From an uncultured Porphyromonas sp. (GTDB lineage: Bacteria > Bacteroidota > Bacteroidia > Bacteroidales > Porphyromonadaceae): a DNA stretch of 15,932 nt. The translations under genes were made by a program, and so were the position numbers. Positions 7,240 through 15,639 of the stretch are shown here, piece by piece; within the stretch, counting starts at the first letter, position 1, and each line of letters begins with the position of its first letter. The notes below the pieces were generated by a model, which had not been told where the DNA came from, searched no databases, and saw only the letters and a program-made list of their open reading frames with translations. Where the stretch lies: NCBI RefSeq assembly GCF_947254915.1, contig NZ_CAMYEZ010000036.1, forward strand, positions 1 to 15,932, read 5' to 3'.

Positions 7240-8832
7240 TTAAAACGACACGCCACAACGGAGAGATCCGTAGTTTTGACTAGCCAGAGCAGTCTGCGTG
7301 TGTAGGTAGTCGAGCGTGAGCCATAATACGTAGCGACGGCTGATCTGGAAGCCGTGCGTCATCTCCACACCGTAGTTCACTCGTGTGGAGCGAGCTATCT
7401 GATAGGCTTGCTCTAGCGTCTCTCTATACGTCGGTATCGGCTGATGCTGTGGTGCCAACTGCTGAGAGGCGTGCCCCACGGGAAGCCCTATGCCGAGCGT
7501 AGGTCTAAGAGAAGCTATGTAGCGTCCTCTAGCATAGTCCAGCTGAGGCGCTATCTGCCCCACCACGTGGTAGAGCGTACGCATAGCGTTAGGGAGTAAA
7601 TCCTCCTCATGTAGTCGGTAGCCTATGGAGAGGGTTGTACCCCACGACCAAGGGGTGCAGGAACTGCCTCGTTTAGACCAAAAGCCTTTAGCGCCAAACT
7701 CTAAGGTCTGACCATAGTATGACCGCTCGGTAGCTATGCGTGGGTAGATATTTCCCTTAGGATCTCCGAAGAGATGGACAGCCCCTCGACGTATGTCGCC
7801 TTGGGTGTAAAGCGCTACGCCCCAACGTCCCAGTCGTGCCGAGCGAGCGGTGTACCCCGCCTGCAGATCTAGCGTGTGACGATGAAGTGTCGAGAGGGGC
7901 AGATTGTTGAGCTCACGTATGATTCGGTCGGTCGTCAGCAGATGCCACGTAGCCAGAGCGTAGAAGCCTTGACGTGCTTGACTAGTCGGAGTTACGCCGA
8001 GTGAGAGACCATACGATAGCCCCTGATAGAAGAGCGATGTGTTATTGCCTCTAAAGCGGTAGTAGTCTCCCCCGACCCCAGTAAAGTGATATTCATTAGC
8101 CACCCCGACCTCACTCAGGAAGTCTACTTGATTGTTTTGCTTGTAGCGTCCTAGCGTACCTGCTAGGGCGAGCGCATAGTTGGCAAACTGATAGCCGACG
8201 CCTAGTTGCCCCTCTAGGTGTGTCGCCAGATTGCGAGGACGAGGGTCTTGTGTGCGATAGGCAAAGGTGGCACGATAGTCCGCCTTCAAAGAGAGGAGCC
8301 AGCTACCGAGGCGATGCGCCGTACCTGCTCCAAAGGTGTAAAGGTCTTGATGCAGACGAGCCGTGTATGCCGTGTCTCCCATAACGTAAGGTGCGAGGAG
8401 CTGGTAGTCGGTCGTCTCGTTGAAGCGTATCCCCTCCGTAGCACGATAAGTGTAGGAGGCAGCCCCCCAAGCGAAGTTGTTGCGCTGACGCAAAGCGCTC
8501 TCGATATGCACCGATCCGTCTATGTCTTGCTTGCCCAGCTGCGGGATCATCGCCTCGCCTCCATCTCGACGCATAGCTCCGCCCAGCGAGATGTCTGTAC
8601 GAGAGCCACGCTCTGAGAAGAAGTAGAGTGGCGACACTACGGGCGACACCGACAGGTCGTAGCCAGGTCGCCCCTGCTCTAGGAGCGACCCAGCCACCGT
8701 GATGGTGTCTGCAAGTAGTGAGGACCTCGCAGGCTCTTGCTGCTGTCCATAGAGCGAACTGGTGAGCCCACCTATGAGACAGAGTAAGAGCGCAAGAGAT
8801 CTACTAAGACAAACAGAAGGATGATGCACCAT
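7240..8832 (-). CDS. DUF6850-family outer membrane beta-barrel protein
   Basis: A 530-residue outer membrane protein. Residues 1-30 form a signal peptide (start MVHHPSVCLSRSLALLL, cleavage near LYGQ). The rest alternates aromatic and polar residues in strand-turn-strand pairs throughout and ends in Phe (LRCGVSF), the usual last residue of a barrel recognised by BamA. Length, style and placement after a DUF4876 gene match the DUF6850 family. It begins 17 nt after the DUF4876 stop and ends 32 nt before the small lipoprotein. It could be a second pore or the barrel partner of the TonB receptor system; no substrate is evident. Called from pattern and context, without a known close homologue of proven function. 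Confidence 0.8.
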   Translation of the reverse strand: MVHHPSVCLSRSLALLLCLIGGLTSSLYGQQQEPARSSLLADTITVAGSLLEQGRPGYDLSVSPVVSPLYFFSERGSRTDISLGGAMRRDGGEAMIPQLGKQDIDGSVHIESALRQRNNFAWGAASYTYRATEGIRFNETTDYQLLAPYVMGDTAYTARLHQDLYTFGAGTAHRLGSWLLSLKADYRATFAYRTQDPRPRNLATHLEGQLGVGYQFANYALALAGTLGRYKQNNQVDFLSEVGVANEYHFTGVGGDYYRFRGNNTSLFYQGLSYGLSLGVTPTSQARQGFYALATWHLLTTDRIIRELNNLPLSTLHRHTLDLQAGYTARSARLGRWGVALYTQGDIRRGAVHLFGDPKGNIYPRIATERSYYGQTLEFGAKGFWSKRGSSCTPWSWGTTLSIGYRLHEEDLLPNAMRTLYHVVGQIAPQLDYARGRYIASLRPTLGIGLPVGHASQQLAPQHQPIPTYRETLEQAYQIARSTRVNYGVEMTHGFQISRRYVLWLTLDYLHTQTALASQNYGSLRCGVSF

Positions 8833-8849
8833 AATCTATCGAAGAGACT

Positions 8850-10160
8850 TTACTTGTCAATAGGCACGACACCGTCATAGGTCTTAGTCGTGCAGGGCGT
8901 ACCCTTAGCATTGATAGCGGTGCCTTGCTCCTCAATGAGCGAGGGAGTGACCATCGGATTGAAGTCCTCGGACGAGTTATTGGTGTCCTGCAGAATCATC
9001 CGCCCCTCGGCATCCTTGCCTAGGTACTTACGGCGTACGCTGTGGAAGAAGCGATTTGGATCGCTATTCACCTTACCACAGTGAGTATAGCCCGCATCTA
9101 TCCGCTCGGGCAGGATTGTCCACTTGTGCATAGCCTCGACGCTACAGTTCACACCATCGACAACCCAGTCTAGAGGGATGCGATAGGAAGACCTCTTGAC
9201 CTCTTTACCCGTACTAGCGAAGACGTATGAATAGTCGTAGACATAGTCTTTGAGCCATGCATCCTTAGTGACAGGCATACGAGCGATCACATAAGAAGCC
9301 ATCCCTCGGTTATGGAGCATAAAGATGGATCTCGTGTAGCAGAACCACTTGTCTAGATTCGGCACCGTGGGATTATCAAAGTCTTGCTGTGAGGGTACAC
9401 TAGACTCGTCATACCACTCGAAGTTAGCCTTAGAGAGGTCAAAAGCGTTTGGATTGTTTGCCTTATGATCAATACCTATATCGCAAAGGATCAGTCGCTC
9501 GCCAGGCTTCACGGGATGTTCCTTACCACTGCCTGGGACTACATAGATGGCGTGTGGCACAAAGTCCGTCTGTCTCAGGTCTGGCTTATAATCCTGCTTG
9601 ATAGCGGGGTTAAACTCTGACTCGCAAAAGGCGATCCCATCAGCATAAAGGACCTTGTCTGTTCCGTTGTATAGGATGACATACGAAGTCCCAACGTAAG
9701 GCCTACCTGCCGTAGTCTGTGTACCCGTAAAGAAGATCTCCTGGATGACGAAGTCCTGAACCGTAGGCACGATACGTAGCTCTAGGCGTAGCTTGAGTGG
9801 ATCGGTCGTTTGGTCAGTCACCTCCAGATTCTCAATCTGTGCGACCAGTCGTCCCTCCATTGAGACCCCTTTGAGCTTATAGCGACCGTTGGCTGTGTAG
9901 TTTAGGTTGTACAGACCAGGAGCGAGCTTGACACCCTCTAGCGTCTTATACTCCACGTCTTGACCTGTGGTTCTATTGTGCACCGTAAGTTGCTCCTCTT
10001 GTATAGTCAAGTCAGTGACATCCTCGGGCAGTATGCGCTCGAAGAGACAAGTGATGGACTTTTGCTCCTTGGGGTTGTCTGGCGTGGCAGGGTCTGGGCG
10101 ACAAGATGCCACAGCGACTAGGAGCGCTGGTAAAAGCAGTATGTAAAGTAATCGTTTCAT
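8850..10160 (-). CDS. DUF4876-family surface or periplasmic lipoprotein
   Basis: A 436-residue lipoprotein. The signal peptide ends in the lipobox AVAS-Cys20. Residues of about 35-130 look like a transthyretin- or CarboxypepD-like beta sandwich (LAPGLYNLNYTANGRYKLKG). Residues from about 135 begin FVIQEIFFTGT and continue SYVILYNGTDKVLYADGI, which resembles a lamin-tail-like domain. The C-terminal part is rich in Trp, Tyr and Asp (WFCYTRSIFML, DYVYDYSYVF). This is the DUF4876 architecture known beside TonB receptors in Bacteroidetes. It may be the cell-surface binding lipoprotein of the receptor, like a SusD or HmuY in arrangement but not in sequence. It begins 21 nt after the receptor stop, second gene of the operon. 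Confidence 0.85.
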   Translation of the reverse strand: MKRLLYILLLPALLVAVASCRPDPATPDNPKEQKSITCLFERILPEDVTDLTIQEEQLTVHNRTTGQDVEYKTLEGVKLAPGLYNLNYTANGRYKLKGVSMEGRLVAQIENLEVTDQTTDPLKLRLELRIVPTVQDFVIQEIFFTGTQTTAGRPYVGTSYVILYNGTDKVLYADGIAFCESEFNPAIKQDYKPDLRQTDFVPHAIYVVPGSGKEHPVKPGERLILCDIGIDHKANNPNAFDLSKANFEWYDESSVPSQQDFDNPTVPNLDKWFCYTRSIFMLHNRGMASYVIARMPVTKDAWLKDYVYDYSYVFASTGKEVKRSSYRIPLDWVVDGVNCSVEAMHKWTILPERIDAGYTHCGKVNSDPNRFFHSVRRKYLGKDAEGRMILQDTNNSSEDFNPMVTPSLIEEQGTAINAKGTPCTTKTYDGVVPIDK

Positions 10161-10181
10161 AGTTATATATTATTGAGTTGA

Positions 10182-12989
10182 TTATATCTTAATGCGAAGC
10201 TCCATACCAAAGTATGGTGTGGCAGTACGTCTGAGTGTAGCGGTACCCACCTTGTAGTCGGGTAGGTAGTCTATGACGTTGTTAGCAAAGAGCGATAGCG
10301 TAAAGAGCTTACCCAGCTGCTTAGAAATCTTCAGATTGACCCCAAGAGCTAGAGGTATGCGACTCGGCTTAAAGAGCGTATCACTGTAGCGTATGAAGAG
10401 ATGCTGCAGATAGGTGTCTTGCTCCGACTCGGCCGTGTAGGGGTGTAGCTTACCATCGTGTACATCTAGGTATGCTATCGGCCGACCATCCTGAGGAAGG
10501 CGACGACGAGAGACCAGCCAGGTACTCTCTACGGCGGTCGTTAGGATAAGTCCCCACTGCGGGATCTGCGTGTCAAAGAGTAGGTTGGTCGAGAGCGACT
10601 GATTCTCCGAGCCATCCTGCCAGTTGTAGAGACCTAAGTATTGATCTGAGAGGATTACATTGCCATAGACTCCAGGGACAGCGTAGTAGAGCGGTACGCT
10701 ATTCGAGTAGGTAGAGCGAAACCATGCTCCCCCAACTATTAGACTGGTATTGATCACTGGGATGCGCTCCGTCATAATCTGTAGCTCCACGCCCTCCTTG
10801 CGGATCATGCTACCATTCTCAGGGCGACTCGTTGACTCAATACGTGATGCAGGCTTGTAGGGGATGGTGTTGATGTCGGGCTGTCCCGTCAACTGGCTAT
10901 AGTCAATCGCCGAAGCATCATACTTGTTATAGGCATATACCTGAGCCGTGGAGCGGTATCTAAAGCCTGTAGTCATTAACTCGCGGAAGTAACTCACGGA
11001 GACTTTGTTGCGTCCCCACTCGGCAGAGAGGCGTAGGTCCAGCTTTTGGTTGCGTGTGGCACGTAGCTTGTAGTTTGTCGGATCCTCTATGTACGTGCGG
11101 ACGTAGTATAGACTGCGCTCATAGGGTGCATTGATGTCGTAGTAAGACAGCTGCGTCATATCTATGTAGCGCAGGTCAGGATATAGGTAGTTGAGTGTAG
11201 GCATACGCGTTGTCAACCCCCAGCCCGCATCAAGCGATAGCTTGAGGTCTCGAGACCACAACTCCCAGGCGGGCAAGCTCCAGCGCAGGTTGACACGAGG
11301 ATCTAGGTAAGGCTTATAGCTCAGCGTGTACTGCGGAGCTAGACCTAGGAGCATAGAGAGACGCACGCCCGCCTCTAGCTGGAGTGTATGCGCTCCGAGA
11401 GGCTGCTTGTATAGATCCTCCGCATAGAGCGATAGCTGTTGCAAAGCGGGTATCTGGTAGTAGGGACGTGGACGGGTATCCCACGCCTTGGGAAAGAGTG
11501 GGCGAGAGAGATCGTAGACCTGCCCGCGACCGAAGTTTTTGGACAGTTCATAGTTAAAGCCCCCCTTTAACCTATGCGAAGCTCTCCCCCACTCTATGTT
11601 ATATAGTGTCTGCCCCTTGGCAAAAAGCGTCAATGGCTTACCATCACTCACATAGTCCGCTATATACTCGCCACCGATCAGTCTGGCCTCGTGCTCGCCA
11701 GCTTGGTCGCTGGTTGGAGTTATAGACATACGGTCTGGAGCCACCAGCCGACGCTGATGTAGGTAGTCAAACTGCTGTGTTGCCGAGAGTGTTAGCTCTA
11801 CCCGCTGCAAGCCAGCCTTGCGACCTGACGGAGCGTATGTATAGCGCGAAGTGAGTGCTATGCGGTTGTAGTCTGTGCGATACTCGTCAGTGCGTCCGTA
11901 GGAGAGGTCGGGGTCTACCTTATTCTTGTCAAAGGTCCCCGTATAGTCTCCACTCACCTCCCATCTATGCGCTTGGTCACTACTCGTACCGTGGTAGCGT
12001 AGCGAACCAGTCAAGCGCCGATAAGTCTCAAAGGGGACACGCGGGTCAGGCTTGGCATCTAGATAGCTCAAGTCTCCGTTGAGGATATGATGCTGGGAGG
12101 GAGTGAGGGCAAAGCCTTTCTCCACTGAGACCAACTTACTGTAACCATCTACCTTAAAGCGACTCTGCACTGGCGAAGCTTGTCGCTTACGATGCACCAG
12201 CACCACCCCCGAGGTTATATTGCCATACTCGACAGAGGGGACACCGCGGATGAACTCAACCCGCTCTATATTGTCCGTCTGTAGCGTACGCATATCCACG
12301 CCACGATTCACATTGACCTTGCCAGCACCGAGGAGCGAGCCCGAGGAGGAAGTCGTGTACTGCATATCCGCATCCGTACTGAGCGGAGCTCCATCTACCA
12401 TAAAGAGGGTACCCAGCGAACTGATGGCGTAGTTTTGGTTGTTCGTCTTATTACCCTGCATATTGATCGTGCCCGTCTCACGGAGCAAGAGGTTGTTGAC
12501 CCCGCCCATATTAGGGATACTACTCTTACCTCCAGGCAGTAGTGCCGTCAGGTCGGAGAAGCTACTAGGCTGCAGGTGATCGATGGCTGCCCGCTCAATC
12601 GTCGAGGAGCTAGTCAACTGCCGACCCTCCTGCGCCGTCACAACCACCTCGCCTAGTATCTGCTCCATCGTAAAGGGGATACGCAAGTATTGGTCTCGCT
12701 GTAGCGTGACCATTTGCTTCTTGCTCAGTCCTGCGTAGCGTACTTGCAGACGGTATCGCCCTGCTAGTACCGACTGAAAGGCAAAGCGCCCATCATCGTC
12801 CGTGTAAGTCACGACATCTTTGTGTCCCTCAGCCGAGAGAGCCACCAGAGCGTAGGCTATCGGCTCACCCGAAGTCGCATCGCACACCACACCCGTGAGG
12901 GCATGACGGGCGCCCTGACTATAGAGCATCTGCGACAGTAAGGGGAGCAGCAGGCAGAGCAAGAGTAGGCGAACGATAGACTTCTTCAT
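10182..12989 (-). CDS. TonB-dependent outer membrane receptor
   Basis: This 935-residue receptor imports a ligand across the outer membrane using TonB energy. Residues 1-25 are the signal peptide (LLLLCLLLPLL, cleavage near LYSQ). Residues of about 30-110 are a carboxypeptidase-regulatory-like domain (LTGVVCDATSGEPIAYALVAL). A TonB-box-like EVVVTAQ lies at 114-120. The plug spans about 124-268 and ends with the typical IERVEFIRGVPSVEYGN. The barrel covers about 280-935 and ends YFGMELRIKI. It is complete and of normal length. It is not a SusC type, as no SusD follows; it pairs with DUF4876 and DUF6850 genes. The linked PepSY protein and Cys/His lipoprotein point to iron, heme or another metal complex (inference). 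It has its own promoter at 13013-13042. Confidence 0.95.
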   Translation of the reverse strand: MKKSIVRLLLLCLLLPLLSQMLYSQGARHALTGVVCDATSGEPIAYALVALSAEGHKDVVTYTDDDGRFAFQSVLAGRYRLQVRYAGLSKKQMVTLQRDQYLRIPFTMEQILGEVVVTAQEGRQLTSSSTIERAAIDHLQPSSFSDLTALLPGGKSSIPNMGGVNNLLLRETGTINMQGNKTNNQNYAISSLGTLFMVDGAPLSTDADMQYTTSSSGSLLGAGKVNVNRGVDMRTLQTDNIERVEFIRGVPSVEYGNITSGVVLVHRKRQASPVQSRFKVDGYSKLVSVEKGFALTPSQHHILNGDLSYLDAKPDPRVPFETYRRLTGSLRYHGTSSDQAHRWEVSGDYTGTFDKNKVDPDLSYGRTDEYRTDYNRIALTSRYTYAPSGRKAGLQRVELTLSATQQFDYLHQRRLVAPDRMSITPTSDQAGEHEARLIGGEYIADYVSDGKPLTLFAKGQTLYNIEWGRASHRLKGGFNYELSKNFGRGQVYDLSRPLFPKAWDTRPRPYYQIPALQQLSLYAEDLYKQPLGAHTLQLEAGVRLSMLLGLAPQYTLSYKPYLDPRVNLRWSLPAWELWSRDLKLSLDAGWGLTTRMPTLNYLYPDLRYIDMTQLSYYDINAPYERSLYYVRTYIEDPTNYKLRATRNQKLDLRLSAEWGRNKVSVSYFRELMTTGFRYRSTAQVYAYNKYDASAIDYSQLTGQPDINTIPYKPASRIESTSRPENGSMIRKEGVELQIMTERIPVINTSLIVGGAWFRSTYSNSVPLYYAVPGVYGNVILSDQYLGLYNWQDGSENQSLSTNLLFDTQIPQWGLILTTAVESTWLVSRRRLPQDGRPIAYLDVHDGKLHPYTAESEQDTYLQHLFIRYSDTLFKPSRIPLALGVNLKISKQLGKLFTLSLFANNVIDYLPDYKVGTATLRRTATPYFGMELRIKI

Positions 12990-13012
12990 AGTGTCTCTGT
13001 AAAGCGGTTCTG

Positions 13013-13042
13013 CAAAGGTACAGCACTGCTCGTCCCCTCAAA
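13013..13042 (-). promoter_or_regulatory. Promoter of the TonB receptor operon
   Basis: On the minus strand TTTG (plus 13039-13042) is followed after 18 nt by TACCTTTG (13013-13020), a match to TAnnTTTG with slightly short spacing. The start of transcription would be near 13007 and the leader only about 18 nt. Confidence 0.75.
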
Positions 13043-13061
13043 TACCCAATAGTAGGTATTT
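13040..13061. promoter_or_regulatory. Candidate operator: inverted repeat over the -33 box
   Basis: AAATACC (13040-13046) and GGTATTT (13055-13061) form a perfect 7-bp inverted repeat with an 8-nt spacer. It overlaps the -33 TTTG of the TonB receptor promoter. This is a good place for a repressor or activator site, for example a metal-dependent one. It does not match a Fur box that I recognise, and a 7-bp repeat could arise by chance. Confidence 0.4.
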
Positions 13062-13096
13062 CTCGTATCGTAGACTAGTCCATAATAGGGTCTAGT

Positions 13097-13382
13097 AGGG
13101 CTGACGCTTCGTGCGTGATGAGTTCATCTACGTCACCATCAAGAAAATCGGACGATTCCTCCGTGGAGTTTTTTGATTATCCAGTGAAGAATCAACAATT
13201 TCTTCCGAACTTTCATTTCATTCTTCCGAAGTTTCATTTCATTCTTCCGAACTTTTATTTCACCCCTCGGTGGAGAATTTTCATTTACTCCCTGGCGGTT
13301 TCCGATTTCCTCGGGAGGAATTGGTATCAGCGTGGAGGCCGAAGCAGATATAATAACCACGTTCAGCATAATGCGTCAGACT
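13097..13382 (+). repeat. Dispersed fold-back repeat, copy C (MITE-like)
   Basis: A complete copy of about 286 bp. The left end AGGGCTGACGCTTCGTGC (13097-13114) has CATCTACGTC 28 nt in (13125), the same spacing as in copy B. GATTCCTCCGTGGAG follows at 13154, then ATTATCCAG near 13177, three 21-bp units at 13202-13264, CTCGGTGGAGAATTTTC at about 13266 and CTCGGGAGGAAT near 13310. The right end is ATAATGCGTCAG (13368-13379). Inverted, the right end matches the left at 11 of 14 positions (CTGACGC, then TTCGTGC against ATTATGC). ATTCCTCC is also mirrored, about 58 and 60 nt from the two ends. Reading frames across it are low complexity and not credible genes. It fills most of the region between the divergent TonB and coaX promoters. 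Confidence 0.85.
13202..13264 (+). repeat. 21-bp tandem array inside copy C
   Basis: Three direct units start at 13202, 13223 and 13244. The middle one, CTTCCGAAGTTTCATTTC plus 3 nt, equals the second unit of copy B. The outer two carry CTTCCGAAC. Since 21 is a multiple of three, both strands give repeating heptapeptides that can be mistaken for a gene. Confidence 0.88.
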
Positions 13383-13420
13383 TAAAACTGGAGCTCATAC
13401 TACTCCATTCTAAAAAGCCG

Positions 13421-13428
13421 TACCTTTG
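13421..13428 (+). promoter_or_regulatory. -7 element of the coaX promoter
   Basis: TACCTTTG matches the Bacteroidetes TAnnTTTG box and lies 26 nt ahead of the ATG at 13455. No TTTG is found at the expected -33 distance, so only half of the consensus is present. The predicted start of transcription is near 13434. Confidence 0.6.
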
Positions 13429-13454
13429 TGCCACGAAGCTGTAGTACGACCCAT

Positions 13455-14237
13455 ATGTCTCCTACGTACCTCCTCATAGATCAAGGTAATAGCCGTCTGA
13501 AAGTCGCTCTAGCGACGGACACTCAGCTCTACCCAACGAGACTCTATCCCGAGCCTCCCTCCAGCGATCAACTACTGGAGCTACTGCGCACGTACCAGCT
13601 ACCAGAGCTGCCCCTCTACGCTATCTACAGCTCCGTGGGAGAGCGGGAGGCACCTTGGCTAGAGCCGATCAAAAGTATCTGCCAACACTTTGTCACGCTC
13701 GACGCTGAGACTCCACTACCTCTAGCTGAGGTACAGTACGACAGACAGAGTCTGGGGGTAGATCGCATAGCTAGTGTCGTCGGCGTAGCACAGCTTACGA
13801 CTGAGCCCTCGCTGGTCATCGACATTGGCACCGCCATCACCTATGACCTGCTCCTACCCGAGAGGCGATACCTGGGGGGCAACATATCCCCTGGTCCTGA
13901 GCTACGACTTCAAGCACTACATGACTACACGGCTCGGCTACCTCGTGTACCGTGGGCTGACATCCAGTCACATCTAGACTTGTGGCACCAAGAGCTAGGC
14001 GAGCAGACGGATCAAGCGATATGGCTGGGTGTGGCACGGAGCATTGTCCACGAGATAGACTCCTATATAGAGGGGCTACGCAAGCGCTACCCTAGCTTAG
14101 AGGTCTGGATCACGGGCGGATATGCGGTGGATTTTGTCAAGTGGCTAAAATATACGACCTTTGTGGAGACAAACCTAGTCGAACGAGGGCTACGTGACAT
14201 ACTTCAATATCAAGTAGCTCGTTCGCACGACAGTTGA
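13455..14237 (+). CDS. coaX: Type III pantothenate kinase
   Basis: It phosphorylates pantothenate to 4'-phosphopantothenate, the first step of coenzyme A synthesis, in the cytoplasm. The 260 residues carry the family motifs: DQGNSRLK with Asp9 (phosphate binding), GVDRIASV with catalytic-type Asp103, DIGTAITYD at 123-131, GGNISPG at 141-147 and ITGGYA at 219-224. Length matches CoaX (about 250-260). A GTG at 13428 would add nine residues but its G lies in the -7 box, so the ATG at 13455 is chosen. CoaX enzymes use a monovalent cation and are not feedback inhibited by CoA (known of the family). The outer membrane protein gene follows after 58 nt on the same strand. Confidence 0.95.
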   Translation: MSPTYLLIDQGNSRLKVALATDTQLYPTRLYPEPPSSDQLLELLRTYQLPELPLYAIYSSVGEREAPWLEPIKSICQHFVTLDAETPLPLAEVQYDRQSLGVDRIASVVGVAQLTTEPSLVIDIGTAITYDLLLPERRYLGGNISPGPELRLQALHDYTARLPRVPWADIQSHLDLWHQELGEQTDQAIWLGVARSIVHEIDSYIEGLRKRYPSLEVWITGGYAVDFVKWLKYTTFVETNLVERGLRDILQYQVARSHDS

Positions 14238-14295
14238 TCTATCCATGATTTGCGATGGTCACAGCTACCACTCCTTATTATATAATACAGCATAT

Positions 14296-15603
14296 ATGTC
14301 TCGACACATAGCACGCATCACTACCATAGTAACGCTCCTGGCGACTGCCTTCCTAATGCCGATCACGGTCTCCGCACAGAGCAATAACACGGAGTCGCCC
14401 TACAGTCGCTTCGGCTTAGGTCGGCTAGACAAGCAGACACCTCACGCTCTCAGGGGTATGGGCGGACTGACTACCGCTATACGAGACAACATGATTATCA
14501 ACCCTGCAAACCCCGCCTCCTACACGGCTGTGGACTCAATGACATTCCTCTTTGACTTCGGGGTCTCTATGGGTATGAATATGCTCACTGAAGCGGGAAA
14601 GCGAGATACTCGCATGGTGGGCAACTTTGACTATGCCACGGCTCTGATACCGCTCGGCAAGCACTTCGCAGCTAGTGCAGGATTGCTCCCCTACTCGACT
14701 GTCGGCTATCGCTATGGCACACGCACCCCAGTACCTGGAGTAGAGAAGCACTACGCTACGCTCGCTTACAAGGGGCAGGGCAACCTCCAGGAGGTCTATT
14801 TGGGATTGGCGTGGAAGCCTATACCCTACTGGTCGCTCGGTGTCAATGCGTCCTACCTCTTTGGTAATCTGCAGCACGAGCGTCGCATTACATATGACCT
14901 CAAGGATAGTCAAAATCCGACTTTCCTTGATCACCTACGCATTCGCTCGGTAGGAGTACGTATCGGTACTCAAGGGATCATACCACTCTCAGCTGAGGGG
15001 CACCAAATCAACATTGGTCTAACCTACGAGCCAAAGCTCCCTATGTGGAGCCGACAGCTATCCCTTCAGACTGAGACAGAGACTGGCAAGGGAGCTCAAG
15101 TCGTTCGCACCGATACGATTACTAGCAAGTCCCTCTTTGCCCGTCCACACATTGTCAGCACAGGTCTAGCCTATCAAATAAAGAATAAACTAATCGCTGG
15201 GGCTGATGTCAAATATAGTAGATGGGGCGAGGCTCTTGCCACTAACCAATCACTGGACTACCAGGGGGTAGACCAGTGGCAAGTGGCACTAGGCATGTCG
15301 TGGATACCTAACGAACGCTCCTCAAGCTACGGACAGCGCATAGCTTATCGCGCTGGTCTGCAGGGAGAGAACGCATACCTACGTATCCCCAACAACCTAG
15401 GAGGGCACAACTCCTACTATCAGATAGGAGCGAACCTAGGACTCGGGCTACCACTCGTAGATAGACGCTCACATGTGGACGTAACTCTCGGATACTCCTA
15501 CCTGCTCCCCTCTAGCCGCACAGGACTAGCGGAGCACTACTTGACACTGGGAGTGGCACTACGCTTCAACGAGGCGTGGTTCAACCCGATCAAACTTGAT
15601 TAA
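14296..15603 (+). CDS. Outer membrane beta-barrel protein, unknown function
   Basis: A 435-residue protein with signal peptide MSRHIARITTIVTLLATAFL, cleaved near VSAQ. The mature start (SPYSRFGLGRLDKQTPHALR, then MGGLTTAIRDN and INPANPASY) is a recognisable Bacteroidetes outer membrane family with a FadL/OMPP1-like look: NPA motifs near the N-terminus, then amphipathic strands to a C-terminal ...LGVALRFNEAWF. An in-frame ATG at 14245 would place 17 unlikely residues ahead of the signal peptide, so 14296 is preferred. In related genomes genes of this type follow coaX, but the function is not established. It lies 36 nt before the TPR-like gene, so it is probably in one operon with it and perhaps coaX. 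Confidence 0.82.
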   Translation: MSRHIARITTIVTLLATAFLMPITVSAQSNNTESPYSRFGLGRLDKQTPHALRGMGGLTTAIRDNMIINPANPASYTAVDSMTFLFDFGVSMGMNMLTEAGKRDTRMVGNFDYATALIPLGKHFAASAGLLPYSTVGYRYGTRTPVPGVEKHYATLAYKGQGNLQEVYLGLAWKPIPYWSLGVNASYLFGNLQHERRITYDLKDSQNPTFLDHLRIRSVGVRIGTQGIIPLSAEGHQINIGLTYEPKLPMWSRQLSLQTETETGKGAQVVRTDTITSKSLFARPHIVSTGLAYQIKNKLIAGADVKYSRWGEALATNQSLDYQGVDQWQVALGMSWIPNERSSSYGQRIAYRAGLQGENAYLRIPNNLGGHNSYYQIGANLGLGLPLVDRRSHVDVTLGYSYLLPSSRTGLAEHYLTLGVALRFNEAWFNPIKLD

Positions 15604-15639
15604 AACCTTTTATATAAGCACTAAGCCATACAGACAATT

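Noticed and set aside
8218..8616. Plus-strand frame of 132 codons
   Set aside because: Antisense to the DUF6850 barrel gene, without motif or start signal.
13139..13369. Minus-strand frame of 76 codons with KNEMKLR repeats
   Set aside because: Same low-complexity source as the 21-bp units; no promoter or conserved start is visible, and it lies wholly in the repeat element.
13115..13444. Plus-strand frame of 109 codons over repeat copy C
   Set aside because: It is made of repeating heptads from the 21-bp array, has no sensible start context and runs into the coaX promoter.
14536..14934. Minus-strand frame of 132 codons
   Set aside because: Antisense to the outer membrane protein gene after coaX, which has a signal peptide and family pattern.
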